A stretch of DNA of 64,000 bases, taken from the NCBI GenBank assembly GCA_963205115.1, contig CAUJHV010000078.1:1-64000 (forward strand), written 5' to 3'. A program made the translations under genes and the position numbers. The notes beneath the pieces were generated by a model that saw nothing but the letters and a program-made list of their open reading frames with translations, had not been told where the DNA came from and did no database searches. This DNA is from Pseudomonadota bacterium. GTDB taxonomy: Bacteria > Pseudomonadota > Gammaproteobacteria > Burkholderiales > Burkholderiaceae_C. Below, in pieces: positions 33,889-43,024 of this stretch (its first letter is position 1; each line of letters begins with the position of its first letter).

Positions 33889-33902
33889 TGACGTTAACGT
33901 CA
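33889..33902. promoter_or_regulatory. Candidate LiuR-type operator
   Basis: A perfect 14-bp palindrome TGACGTTAACGTCA centred 26 bp before the ATG of the MerR-family gene. I recall LiuR sites of proteobacteria being palindromes built on ACGT half-sites like this one. Position and symmetry fit autoregulation and control of the thiolase operon. I see no second copy near the AtuD-like gene. Confidence 0.6.
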
Positions 33903-33921
33903 ACGTGATAGCATTTAGGGA

Positions 33922-34467
33922 ATGACACGATCGCTTGCGTCCGGCGCAGGCGCTACGATTCGCCGATCCATGGCCTCGACAGCTTTGAACACAGCGTTGC
34001 CCCAGCCCGCAGCCACTCGCAACCGCACCAGCACCGCCCGGCAAAACCACGCTGCGCGTGCGGTCGTGGCTTCGCACCGTGACGACGATGCGGCCGAGCT
34101 CTTTGGCATCACCGATCTGTGCCAAGCCTTCGGCATCACCCAGCGCACGCTGCGTTTTTATGAGACCAAGGGCCTGCTCGAGCCGCGGCGTGTCAACGGT
34201 ACGCGTGTCTATACGCGGCGAGACCGTGCGCGCCTGGCGCTCATCCTGCGCAGCAAGGCCATCGGCGCGCCGCTGGCCGAGATCAAGCGTTATCTTGATC
34301 TGTACGGCGCCCACGGCGAAGGCCGCGAGAAGCAGCTGAGCTTCGTGCTGCAGCGCACCGACGCCACCATTGCCGAGCTCGAACAGAAGCGCGCCCACAT
34401 CGACGCCACGCTGGCCGAACTGCGGCTCATCAATGCGGAAGTCCGCGAGCGCCTGAACGCGGGCTGA
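33922..34467 (+). CDS. MerR-family regulator of acyl-CoA catabolism (LiuR-like)
   Basis: A 181-residue regulator. After a poorly conserved 55-residue leader, the MerR helix-turn-helix reads FGITDLCQAFGITQRTLRFY followed by ETKGLLEPRRVNGTRVYTRR. A dimerisation coiled coil follows (RTDATIAELEQKRAHIDATL). It has no metal-binding cysteines, as expected for the LiuR group that governs branched-chain amino acid and fatty acid breakdown. The start may be internal (ATG 33970). It sits 38 bp before the thiolase gene, downstream of the palindrome at 33889-33902. Confidence 0.85.
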   Translation: MTRSLASGAGATIRRSMASTALNTALPQPAATRNRTSTARQNHAARAVVASHRDDDAAELFGITDLCQAFGITQRTLRFYETKGLLEPRRVNGTRVYTRRDRARLALILRSKAIGAPLAEIKRYLDLYGAHGEGREKQLSFVLQRTDATIAELEQKRAHIDATLAELRLINAEVRERLNAG

Positions 34468-34505
34468 AGCGACATCCGACCCCATCCATTCGTGCGGAGA
34501 CCCCG

Positions 34506-35711
34506 ATGACCCATGCCTATATCTACGACCACGTGCGCACGCCGCGCGGCAAGGGCAAGAAGGACGGTGCCTTGCACACCGCCACGCCCGTGTGGCTGCT
34601 GCGCACGCTGCTGAAGGCGCTGCAGGCGCGCAACCAGCTCGACACCTCACTGGTTGACGACCTCGTCCTGGGCTGCGTCACGCCCGTGGGCGAGCAGGGC
34701 GCGGATATCGCCCGCACCGCCGTGCTGGACGCCGAATGGGCGCAAAGCGTCGCCGGTGTCACGCAGTCGCGCTTCTGTGCCTCAGGCCTGGAATCCATCA
34801 ACCTCGCCGCGGCCAAGGTGGCCAGCGGCTTCGAGGACATGGTCGTGGCCGGCGGCGTCGAGAGCATGAGCCGCTGGACCATGGGCAGCGACGGCGGCGC
34901 CTGGTTCATGGACCCGCGCATCAACCAGAAGCTCGGCTTCGTGCCGCAAGGCATCGGCGCCGATCTGATTGCCACGATGGAAGGCTGGGGGCGTGCGGAT
35001 GTCGATGCCTTTGCGCTGCGCTCGCACCAGCGCGCTGCAGCGGCGCGCGCCGAAGGCCGTTTCAGCCGGTCCATCGTGCCGGTGGTCGATCTCAACGGCA
35101 TGACGCTGCTGGCGCAGGACGAGACCATCCGCGCCGGCGCCACACTGGAAGCCATGGGGCAGCTGAAGGCCAGCTTCGCCGCGATGGGCGCCATGGGCTT
35201 CGACGCCACGGCGCTTCGCAAGTACACCACCGTCGAGCGCATCGACCACATGCACCACGCGGGCAATTCCTCGGGCATCGTCGACGGCGCGGCACTGATG
35301 CTCGTGGGCACCAAGGAAGCGGGTGAGCGCGCCGGGCTGAAGCCGCGGGCGCGGGTGCGCGCCGCAGCCGTCACCGGCAGCGAGCCGACCATCATGCTCA
35401 CCGGGCCGACACCCGCCTGCCGCAAGGCACTGGCCAAGGCCGGCATGAATGCCCGCGACGTGGACCTGTGGGAAATCAACGAGGCTTTTGCCGTCGTGCC
35501 GATGAAAACCGCGCGCGACCTGGAGCTCGACATGGACCGCGTCAACGTCAACGGCGGTGCGATCGCCATGGGCCATCCGCTGGGCGCCACGGGTTGCATC
35601 ATCCTGGGCACCTTGCTCGACGAACTCGAGCGCCGGCAGCTGAGCACCGGTGCCGCCACCCTGTGCGTGGGCGGTGGCATGGGCATCGCCACGATCATCG
35701 AAAGGATCTGA
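34506..35711 (+). CDS. Acetyl-CoA C-acyltransferase (thiolase)
   Basis: A 401-residue degradative thiolase with the full active site: acyl-accepting Cys91 in SRFCASGLESI, INEAFAVV, His357 in GGAIAMGHPLGATG and Cys387 in LCVGGGMG. It cleaves 3-ketoacyl-CoA to acetyl-CoA and a shortened acyl-CoA, the last step of beta-oxidation. The stop is two bases before the start of the multifunctional oxidation gene, so the pair is the usual FadA/FadB-type operon, here led by the LiuR-like regulator. Confidence 0.93.
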   Translation: MTHAYIYDHVRTPRGKGKKDGALHTATPVWLLRTLLKALQARNQLDTSLVDDLVLGCVTPVGEQGADIARTAVLDAEWAQSVAGVTQSRFCASGLESINLAAAKVASGFEDMVVAGGVESMSRWTMGSDGGAWFMDPRINQKLGFVPQGIGADLIATMEGWGRADVDAFALRSHQRAAAARAEGRFSRSIVPVVDLNGMTLLAQDETIRAGATLEAMGQLKASFAAMGAMGFDATALRKYTTVERIDHMHHAGNSSGIVDGAALMLVGTKEAGERAGLKPRARVRAAAVTGSEPTIMLTGPTPACRKALAKAGMNARDVDLWEINEAFAVVPMKTARDLELDMDRVNVNGGAIAMGHPLGATGCIILGTLLDELERRQLSTGAATLCVGGGMGIATIIERI

Positions 35712-35713
35712 AC

Positions 35714-37849
35714 ATGACGAGCCACGCAGTGCAGCTCAGCCTGGGCGAGGACGGCATCCTCGTCGCGACGATGGACCTTCACGGTCGGCCGATGAACGTG
35801 GTCGCCGACGCCTTGATGGACGGCATCGATGCTGCCATCGCCCGGCTGGCCGAAGACGGCGTCAAGGGCCTGATCCTCACCTCCGGCAAGGCCGATTTCT
35901 GTGCCGGCGGCGACATCGACCGCATGTCCAAGTGGGACACGCCGCAACAGCCGTTCGATGGCTCCATGGCCATGAAGACCGTGCTGCGGCGCCTGGAAAC
36001 GCAGGGCAAGCCGGTGGTGGCGGCCATCAACGGCCACGCGCTGGGCGGTGGCCTCGAGCTCGCGCTGGCCTGCCATGCGCGCATCGCCATCGACAACCCG
36101 CGTCTGAAGCTGGGGCAGCCGGAAGTCAAGATCGGCCTGCTGCCCGGTGGCGGCGGCACGGTGCGGCTGTCGCGGCTGGTGGGCATCCAGCAGGCGCTGC
36201 AGATCTGTGCCGAGGGCAACGACATCCCCGTGGCGCAGGCGCTGTCCATGGGCCTGCTGGCCGGTCTGGCCAAGGACCGTGACGATCTGATGGCGCAGGC
36301 CCGCGCCTGGATCCTGGCGCACCCGCAGGCCGCGCAGCCCTGGGACCTGCCGAAGTTCAAGTTCCCGGGCGGCGATTCGCGTGCGCCCGGCGTGGTGCAG
36401 ATGTGGTCCGTCGCGCCTTCGGTGGCTTCGGCCAAGAGCCAGGGCAACTACCCGGCCGTGCAGTACATCCTGAGCGCCATCTACGAAGGCGGCCTGGTCG
36501 ACATCGACAACGCCTTTGTCATCGAAAGCCGCTACTTCGCGGCCTGCGTGATGTCGCAGGCGTCGAAGAACATGATCGGCACGCTGTGGTACCAGCTCAA
36601 CGCCATCAAGAAGGGCGCCTCGCGGCCGCAGGGCATCGCGCCGTCGAAGGTGAAGAAGCTGGGCATCCTGGGCGCCGGCATGATGGGCGCGGGCATCGCG
36701 TATGTGTCGGCCAAGGCCGGCATGGACGTGGTGCTGCTCGATACCTCGTTGGAAGCGGCCGAACGCGGCAAGGGCTACTCGCAGGGCCTGCTGGACAAGG
36801 CCGTCAAGAAGGGCCGCAGCAGCGCCGAGAAACGCGACGCGCTGCTGGCGAAGATCACGCCGACAACCGACTACGCGCAGCTGGCCGGCTGTGACCTGGT
36901 CATCGAAGCCGTCTTCGAAGACCGCGCCATCAAGGCCGACGTGACGAAGAAGGCCGAGGCTGTGATCGGCGCCGATGCGGTGTTTGCGTCGAACACCTCC
37001 ACCTTGCCGATCACGGGCCTGGCGCAGGCCAGCGTGCGGCCGGCCAGCTTCCTGGGCCTGCATTTCTTCAGCCCGGTGGACAAGATGCCGCTGGTGGAGA
37101 TCATCGTCGGCGCGCAGACCTCGCCGCAGGCGCTGGCCCGTGGTTTCGACTACGTGCTGCAGATCGGCAAGACACCCATCGTCGTCAACGATTCGCGTGG
37201 CTTCTACACCAGCCGCGTCTTCGCCACCTACGTCAACGAAGGCCTGGCGATGCTGAAGGAAGGCGTGCACCCGCGCAGCATCGAGGCCGCCGGTCTGCAG
37301 GCCGGCATGCCGATGCCGCCGCTGGCGCTGCAGGACGAGGTCTCGCTGTCGCTGAGTCTGCACGTCATGGAGCAGACGAAGAAGGACCTGGCGGCCACCG
37401 GTGGCTCGTTCCTGGATCACCCGGGCGCGTCCGTCATCCGCCAGCTGTGCGAGCTGGGCCGCATCGGCAAGAAGGCGGGCAAGGGCCTGTACGACTATGG
37501 CGAGTCCGGCAAGCAGCTGTGGCCGGGCCTGAAGGACCTGTTCCCGCTGGCCGCGCAGCAGCCGGCGCAGCAGGCGCTGATCGACCGGCTCATGTTCGCG
37601 CAGGCCAACGAGGCCGCGCGCTGCTACGAAGAGAAGGTGCTGCGCTCGGTGGCTGACGCCAATATCGGCTCGATCTTCGGCTGGGGCTTCGCGCCCTTCC
37701 ACGGCGGCGCGCTGCAGTTCATCAACGCGATGGGCGCCAAGGCGTTTGTCGCGCGGGCACGTGAGCTGGCGGCGGCGCACGGTGCGCGTTTCGAACCTGC
37801 GGCCTGCGTGGTGGACATGGCGGAGCGCGGCGGGCAGTTTGCGGACTGA
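35714..37849 (+). CDS. 3-hydroxyacyl-CoA dehydrogenase / enoyl-CoA hydratase fusion (FadB/FadJ-type)
   Basis: A 711-residue bifunctional enzyme. The N-terminal crotonase domain has KADFCAGGDIDRM and ALGGGLELALACHARIA with both catalytic glutamates (the second in LGQPEVKIGLLPG). The NAD domain begins near residue 314 (LGILGAGMMGAGIAYV), and the dehydrogenase His-Glu pair lies in LGLHFFSPVDKMPLVEII. The C-terminal domain follows. It hydrates enoyl-CoA and oxidises the product to 3-ketoacyl-CoA for the thiolase just upstream. ATG 35714 is set by the tight spacing to that gene. Confidence 0.94.
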   Translation: MTSHAVQLSLGEDGILVATMDLHGRPMNVVADALMDGIDAAIARLAEDGVKGLILTSGKADFCAGGDIDRMSKWDTPQQPFDGSMAMKTVLRRLETQGKPVVAAINGHALGGGLELALACHARIAIDNPRLKLGQPEVKIGLLPGGGGTVRLSRLVGIQQALQICAEGNDIPVAQALSMGLLAGLAKDRDDLMAQARAWILAHPQAAQPWDLPKFKFPGGDSRAPGVVQMWSVAPSVASAKSQGNYPAVQYILSAIYEGGLVDIDNAFVIESRYFAACVMSQASKNMIGTLWYQLNAIKKGASRPQGIAPSKVKKLGILGAGMMGAGIAYVSAKAGMDVVLLDTSLEAAERGKGYSQGLLDKAVKKGRSSAEKRDALLAKITPTTDYAQLAGCDLVIEAVFEDRAIKADVTKKAEAVIGADAVFASNTSTLPITGLAQASVRPASFLGLHFFSPVDKMPLVEIIVGAQTSPQALARGFDYVLQIGKTPIVVNDSRGFYTSRVFATYVNEGLAMLKEGVHPRSIEAAGLQAGMPMPPLALQDEVSLSLSLHVMEQTKKDLAATGGSFLDHPGASVIRQLCELGRIGKKAGKGLYDYGESGKQLWPGLKDLFPLAAQQPAQQALIDRLMFAQANEAARCYEEKVLRSVADANIGSIFGWGFAPFHGGALQFINAMGAKAFVARARELAAAHGARFEPAACVVDMAERGGQFAD

Positions 37850-37955
37850 GCGTCCGGCCCGCGCCGTCCCGGGCGGCGGCGATGTCGATGGGATGGTGGT
37901 GTGATCGGGGCGCGATGCCGGTTCAAAGGCGGGGCTTTGGCGGCCTGCCCGGACA

Positions 37956-40505
37956 ATGGCCGCCATGCCCACCTCCCGCGCCGCTGATGGCGATGCTGTC
38001 CCCGGTTTCTTCCGCCCCCGGCTGACCCTGCAGACCTTCACCCGCGGTGACGGCCTGCTGGGTCTGCGCGCCATGGAAGGTTTTGGCCCGCGCAGCACGC
38101 AGGCCACTGTCGCCACCGTCGACTGGACCTACGAAACAAGCGAAGGCCTGCGCTGGGAGACACCGGCGCCCACGCGCCTGGTGAATGCCCGCGGCAAGGC
38201 CACCGAGCTGCTGCGCGGTGCCTGGGACAAACGTGTGCTGCTGCAGCGCGACCTGGCTGCCGACGCCGACGCCCGCGACGCCCTGTGGGGCAGCGGCCTG
38301 CGCCCCTTGCCGGCGCGCGCGCTGCAGTGGCGCAGCCCCGAGGCGGCCGAAGGCCACGGCGCGCTGTGGTCGCTGGCCGAAGAATCGCACTTCGGCGACT
38401 TCTGGGCCGATGTGGTGCCGCGGCTGCAGAAGGCCGGCTGGCGCATCGTCGTGCGCGCGGGTTTTGCGCACGAGAGCGTGCCCGTGGAGCGCTGGAAGCT
38501 GGTGATCGACCGCGCCGCGGATGGCGGCGGCAACGCCAACGTGGGCAGCAGCGATGCCTGGCGCGAGTTGGACCAGCCGCTGGGTTCGAAGGTGCAGAGC
38601 CTGGCCGCCCTACGCAACCCGCATGGCGAAGGCTCGTGGCTGCTGAGCCTGGGCGTGGAGGTCGAAGGCGAGACGCTGGACCTCTCGCCGATGCTGGCCG
38701 ACCTGATCAAGCGCGATGGCCGCTGGCTGGATGCACGCGAGATCGCCGCCATCGACGACGAGGCCATCGTGCGGCTGCGGGCGCCGGGCGGGCGGCGCAT
38801 CGACGCGCGGGCCGCGCCGCTGAAGGCCATCGTCGGCGCGATGGTGGACCTGCTGACCGACCCGCACCGCGCGGCCAATGGCGGGCAGCCGCTGCGGCTG
38901 TCGGCCTGGGAGGCGCAGGGCATCGAGGCGCTGCGCCTGAGCCTGCTGGACACGCAGGCGGCGCGTGCGCTGTCCGCCGGCCCGCAGGGCGAGTGGCAGT
39001 TGCAGGGCGAGGCGGGCCTGGAAGACCTGGTGCGGCGCCTGCGTTCGGCCGGCACGCCGCCGCCCGTGGCCGCGCCGCCCGGCCTGGGGCTGACGCTGCG
39101 GCCCTACCAACTCGAAGGCCTGGCCTGGCTGCAGTACCTGCGCGCCCAGGGCCTGGCCGGCATCCTGGCCGACGACATGGGCCTGGGCAAGACCGCGCAG
39201 GTGCTGGCGCACCTGCTGGCCGAGAAGCAGTCCGGCCGCGCCGATCGGCCGAGCCTGGTCGTGCTGCCCACCAGCCTGATCGCCAACTGGCGAAACGAGG
39301 CGGCACGCGTGGCCCCCGCGCTGCGTGTGCTGACGCTGCATGGGGCCGACCGCGCCCGCGAGCTGTCGCGCATCGGCGAGCACGACGTGGTCTTCACGAC
39401 CTACCCGCTGCTGTGGCGCGACATCGACGCGCTGCAGCCGCTGCAGTGGCACCTGCTGGTGCTGGACGAGGCGCAGACCGTCAAGAACGCCGGCAGCCGC
39501 GCGGCCGGCGCGCTGCGCCGCCTGCAGGCCCGCCACCGCTTGTGCGTGACCGGCACGCCGCTGGAGAACCACCTGGGCGAACTCTGGGCGCATTTCGACT
39601 TCCTGCTGCCGGGCTTTCTGGGCGACATCCGCAGCTTCACGCGGCAGTGGCGCCGGCCCATCGAGACCAATGGCGAGACGCTGCGTGCGCAGCTGCTGGC
39701 GCAGCGTGTGCGGCCCTTCATCCTGCGGCGCCGCAAGGCCGACGTGGCCACCGAGCTGCCGCCCAAGACCGAGGTGATCCGCCGCGTGACGCTGGAAGGC
39801 GAACAGCGCGCGCTGTACGAAAGCGTGCGCCTGGCAGCCGACGAGCAGGTGCGGCGTGTGCTCCGGCGCCAGAGCTTCGCCGGCGCGCAGATCGCCATCC
39901 TGGACGCGCTGCTGAAGCTGCGCCAGGTCTGCTGCGACCCGCGGCTGTTGAAGGGCGCCACCACGCCGCCGACCACCGAACGCGCCAAGCTCGACCTGCT
40001 GCGCCAGATGCTCGTCGAGCTTGTCGACGAAGGCCGGCGCGTGCTGGTGTTTTCGCAGTTCACCGAGATGCTGGATCTCATCCAGCGCGAGCTGGTGGCC
40101 ATGGACTTGCCGCACCTGATCCTCACCGGCCAGACCCCCGCCGCCGAGCGCGGCGAGGTGGTGCAGCAGTTCCAGGCCAAGACCGTGCCCGTGCTGCTGG
40201 CCAGCCTGAAAGCCGGCGGCGTGGGCCTGAACCTCACGGCCGCCGACACCGTGATCCTCTTCGACCCCTGGTGGAACCCGGCCGTCGAACGCCAGGCCAC
40301 CGACCGCGCCCACCGCATCGGCCAGGACCAGCCGGTTTTTGTCTACCGCCTGGTGGTGGAGGGCAGCATCGAGGAACGCATGCTCGCGCTGCAGGCCCGC
40401 AAGGCCACCCTGGCCGAAGGCGTGCTGGGCCACGACGGCGAGGCGGTACCGAAGTTCAGCGAGGCGGATCTGCAGGGGCTGTTGGCGCCGCTGGATGGTC
40501 CCTGA
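37956..40505 (+). CDS. SNF2-family helicase-like ATPase
   Basis: An 849-residue protein. The N-terminal 360 residues are a bacterial SNF2-associated region that I cannot assign further. The SNF2 ATPase begins LTLRPYQLEGLAWLQYLRAQ, with Walker A DDMGLGKT near residue 405 and the DEAQ box near 503 (LLVLDEAQTVKNAGSRAAGA). Helicase C holds RVLVFSQFTEMLDLIQREL and the terminal arginine-finger motif QATDRAHRIGQ. Bacterial SNF2 proteins move along DNA or displace RNA polymerase (RapA is the known case). No nuclease or methylase is adjacent, so a defence role is not supported. Confidence 0.92.
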   Translation: MAAMPTSRAADGDAVPGFFRPRLTLQTFTRGDGLLGLRAMEGFGPRSTQATVATVDWTYETSEGLRWETPAPTRLVNARGKATELLRGAWDKRVLLQRDLAADADARDALWGSGLRPLPARALQWRSPEAAEGHGALWSLAEESHFGDFWADVVPRLQKAGWRIVVRAGFAHESVPVERWKLVIDRAADGGGNANVGSSDAWRELDQPLGSKVQSLAALRNPHGEGSWLLSLGVEVEGETLDLSPMLADLIKRDGRWLDAREIAAIDDEAIVRLRAPGGRRIDARAAPLKAIVGAMVDLLTDPHRAANGGQPLRLSAWEAQGIEALRLSLLDTQAARALSAGPQGEWQLQGEAGLEDLVRRLRSAGTPPPVAAPPGLGLTLRPYQLEGLAWLQYLRAQGLAGILADDMGLGKTAQVLAHLLAEKQSGRADRPSLVVLPTSLIANWRNEAARVAPALRVLTLHGADRARELSRIGEHDVVFTTYPLLWRDIDALQPLQWHLLVLDEAQTVKNAGSRAAGALRRLQARHRLCVTGTPLENHLGELWAHFDFLLPGFLGDIRSFTRQWRRPIETNGETLRAQLLAQRVRPFILRRRKADVATELPPKTEVIRRVTLEGEQRALYESVRLAADEQVRRVLRRQSFAGAQIAILDALLKLRQVCCDPRLLKGATTPPTTERAKLDLLRQMLVELVDEGRRVLVFSQFTEMLDLIQRELVAMDLPHLILTGQTPAAERGEVVQQFQAKTVPVLLASLKAGGVGLNLTAADTVILFDPWWNPAVERQATDRAHRIGQDQPVFVYRLVVEGSIEERMLALQARKATLAEGVLGHDGEAVPKFSEADLQGLLAPLDGP

Positions 40506-40643
40506 GGCGCCCTCCGGGCAGGCCCCGTGGTGCCTGTCACACTCTGGGCTGACAATCCCGGCTTCGTGGGATGGCCAAGCAGAAGGCGTGATGTCGATGC
40601 GCCGCAACTGCCTGCCCCGTTGCCCACCATCACCACCACACCC

Positions 40644-41570
40644 ATGACCCGGGCACTCGATCCCCAACCCCGCCTGCCGGCCTGGCGCTCGTACGCCGGC
40701 ATCCTGTTGCGCCGCCGCCCTGGCGCGGGCTCTGGTGCGCCCGTGCCGCGGGTGTCGCGCAAGACGCTGGATGTCTGCATCAATGCCGATTGGCTGGCCG
40801 GCTACCGGGACATCGTCGATGTGGTCGGCGCGCCGCGTGTCCTGCCGCCGCTGGCGCTGCAGCTGGCTGCCGCGCCGCTGCACCTGGCGATCCTGGCCGA
40901 TCCGCGTTTTCCGCTGCGTGCGATGGGCCTGGTGCACGTGGGCCAGCGCATCGAGCAGATCGGCCGGCTGCCGGTGCAGGGTGTCTACCGCCTGGAGGCG
41001 CGCACGGGCCCCGCACAGACCGTGCGCCAGGGCAGCCGCTTCGAGCTGATCACCGAGGCGCGCATCGAAGGCCGGCTGGTGTGGCGATCGGCCATCGTGG
41101 CGCTGGCGCGACACCAGAGCGAGGCCACCGAATCGGCCTATGCGCCCTTGTCCACGCTGATTCCGCCCGGCGAGCCGGAGGTCTGGTCGCGTGTGTCGCT
41201 GGTCGATGCGCCCGAAGACCTGGGCCGGCGCTACGCCGCCATCGCGGGCGACTGGAACCCCATCCACCAGCGCGCCTGGCTGGCGCGGCCGTTCGGTTTT
41301 CCGAGGGCCATCGTGCATGGCACCTGGACGCTGGCGCGTGCGCTGGCTGCAGCGGGCTGGCCGCGCCAGGAGGCGTTTTCCTTGCGCGCGCAGTTCCGCA
41401 AGCCGGTCTACCTGCCGTCCTCGGTGGCCGTGTGGACACTGGCCGGGCCGTCGGTGCAGCACCTGCGTGTCACCGACGCGGACGGCGGCGTGGAGCACCT
41501 GGTGGCGTGCATCGAACCGGCGATGGTGGCGGGTCAAGCGCCTGTGAGCCGCGGACCTGCCTGGCGCTGA
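40644..41570 (+). CDS. MaoC-like hotdog dehydratase-family protein
   Basis: A 308-residue protein. The C-terminal half carries the hydratase-2 motif YAAIAGDWNPIHQRAWLARP with the Asp/His pair, then FPRAIVHGTWTLARAL. The N-terminal half looks like a degenerate second hotdog, giving the double-hotdog shape of eukaryotic-type hydratase 2. It probably hydrates an enoyl-CoA or enoyl thioester. It stands alone between the helicase and efflux genes, and its pathway is unknown. Confidence 0.8.
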   Translation: MTRALDPQPRLPAWRSYAGILLRRRPGAGSGAPVPRVSRKTLDVCINADWLAGYRDIVDVVGAPRVLPPLALQLAAAPLHLAILADPRFPLRAMGLVHVGQRIEQIGRLPVQGVYRLEARTGPAQTVRQGSRFELITEARIEGRLVWRSAIVALARHQSEATESAYAPLSTLIPPGEPEVWSRVSLVDAPEDLGRRYAAIAGDWNPIHQRAWLARPFGFPRAIVHGTWTLARALAAAGWPRQEAFSLRAQFRKPVYLPSSVAVWTLAGPSVQHLRVTDADGGVEHLVACIEPAMVAGQAPVSRGPAWR

Positions 41571-41698
41571 GGCTGCGGCTTCTTCCCCCCGACGGGGTCG
41601 GGCCTGTTCCCGCGAGGTGGAACAGTGCTTACGGATCGTGACGCATCATCGGCGCTTGGCTCGCGCCAGCGCCCGCATCAAAAAACAAGGATATGTCC

Positions 41699-43012
41699 GT
41701 GAACCGTCTGTCGACCCCTGCCCCATCGCGCGCCGAGCGCTTGCGGTTCTTGTCCGCGCGGGCCTGTCTGCCCGTGCTGGCGGCTTGCGGACTGGTCCTG
41801 ACGGGTTGCAGCGGTGGGGGCGGTGAGACCAAGGGTCCGGGCGGGGCACCGGGTGGTGCCGGCGCACCGCCGCCGCCGGAAGTCAGCGTCGTCACCGTGG
41901 CCCTGCAGACCGCACCGCTGGTGGTGGAACTGCCGGGGCGTGTGGAGGCCTCGCGCGTGGCGCAGGTGCGTGCCCGGGTCAACGGCATCGTGCTCAAGCG
42001 CTACTTCCGCGAAGGCAGTGCGGTGCGTGCCGGCCAGCTGCTGTTCCAGATCGATCCGGCCCCGTACCAGGCGGCCGTGGACAGCGCGAAAGCTGTCTTG
42101 GCCAAGACGCAGGCCACGCTGGGGCAGGCCACGTCCACCGTGACACGCTACAAGCCGCTGCGCGAGGCCAATGCCATCAGCCAGCAGGACTATGTCAATG
42201 CCCAGGCCGCCCAGGCCCAGGCCGAGGCCGATGTGGCCGCCGCGCAGGCGGCCGTGCGCACGGCGCAGCTCAACCTGGGCTATGCGCAGGTGACGGCGCC
42301 CATCGGCGGGCGCATTGGCCGTGCGCTGGTGACCGAAGGTGCGCTGGTGTCGCAGGCCGAAGCCACGCAGCTGGCGCTGATCCAGCAGATCGATCCCGTC
42401 TACATCAATGCCACCCAGGCGGTGGCGGATGTCGAGCGTTTGCGCCGGCAGGCGGCGGCCGGTGGCAAGGCCGTGGCCGATGCCGCACCCGTGCGCGTGC
42501 TGATGGACGACGGCAGCGAGCTGCCGCAGATCGGCCGGCTGCTGTTCTCGGACCTCTCGGTCGACCCGACCTCCGGGCAGGTGAGCTTGCGCACCGAGGT
42601 CGCCAATCCGCAGGCGCGGCTGCTGCCGGGCATGTATGTGCGCACGCGGCTCGTGCAGGGGCAGATCAGCGGTGCGGTGCTGCTGCCGCAGCAGGCCGTC
42701 ACGCGCGGCTCGCAGGGTGACTCGGTGACCGTGGTGGGCGAGGGTGGCAAGCCCGCGCCGCGCACGGTCACTGTCGGTGGCGCCACCGGGACGCAATGGG
42801 TGATCACGGATGGCTTGAAGACCGGCGAGCAGGTCGTCGTCGAGGGCTTCCAGAAGATGCGGCCGGGTTCGCCGGTCAAGCCCGTGCCCTATCTGGCTGG
42901 CGCCGCCGGCGCACGCGCTGCGGCAGGCCCGATGGCCGCGCCGGCGGCATCGGGCGCCTCGCCAGCGGCATCGGCCGGCGCGGTGGCGCCTGCACCCGCG
43001 GCGAGCCGCTGA
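41699..43012 (+). CDS. RND efflux periplasmic adaptor (MexA/AcrA-type lipoprotein)
   Basis: A membrane-fusion lipoprotein with lipobox LTGC, then a Gly/Pro-rich linker. The biotinyl-like half motif is VARVRARVNGIVLKRYF-like (VAQVRARVNGIVLKRYFREG), followed by an alpha-hairpin rich in Ala/Gln (ANAISQQDYVNAQAAQAQAE) and the beta-barrel GALVSQAEATQLALIQQIDP. It links the inner-membrane pump to the outer-membrane channel. I favour GTG 41699 (437 residues) because AAGGA lies 7 nt upstream; ATG 41693 is only 1 nt from that site. It is the first of four tightly linked genes. No TetR or two-component regulator is adjacent. Confidence 0.92.
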   Translation: MNRLSTPAPSRAERLRFLSARACLPVLAACGLVLTGCSGGGGETKGPGGAPGGAGAPPPPEVSVVTVALQTAPLVVELPGRVEASRVAQVRARVNGIVLKRYFREGSAVRAGQLLFQIDPAPYQAAVDSAKAVLAKTQATLGQATSTVTRYKPLREANAISQQDYVNAQAAQAQAEADVAAAQAAVRTAQLNLGYAQVTAPIGGRIGRALVTEGALVSQAEATQLALIQQIDPVYINATQAVADVERLRRQAAAGGKAVADAAPVRVLMDDGSELPQIGRLLFSDLSVDPTSGQVSLRTEVANPQARLLPGMYVRTRLVQGQISGAVLLPQQAVTRGSQGDSVTVVGEGGKPAPRTVTVGGATGTQWVITDGLKTGEQVVVEGFQKMRPGSPVKPVPYLAGAAGARAAAGPMAAPAASGASPAASAGAVAPAPAASR

Positions 43013-43024
43013 AGGGGCCGCAAC

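Larger units (their letters stand above)
33048..33921. other. Long divergent gap holding two inverted structured repeats and an operator
   Basis: An 874-bp noncoding stretch between the divergent AtuD-like and LiuR-like genes. It contains repeat A (33125-33357), about 150 bp of unassigned DNA, repeat B (33507-33741) in the opposite orientation, and a regulator palindrome at 33889-33902. Open frames across the repeats are by-products of their palindromes. The promoter of the minus-strand operon is not obvious. It must lie either in the 77 bp before 33125 or beyond the repeats, in which case the mRNA leader would carry them. Confidence 0.6.

Noticed and set aside
33110..33928. A 272-codon minus-strand frame and several shorter ones across 33.1-33.9 kb
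   Set aside because: They run through the two palindromic repeats; their Arg/Ser/Cys-rich peptides come from the repeat structure, and no ribosome site or domain is present.
37956..40505. SNF2 helicase as part of an anti-phage defence island
   Set aside because: No nuclease, methylase or other defence gene is adjacent. The RES toxin pair is 9 kb away and separated by efflux genes, so nothing links them.
38610..41537. A 975-codon minus-strand frame
   Set aside because: It is the shadow of the SNF2 helicase and MaoC-like genes, with no recognisable motif.
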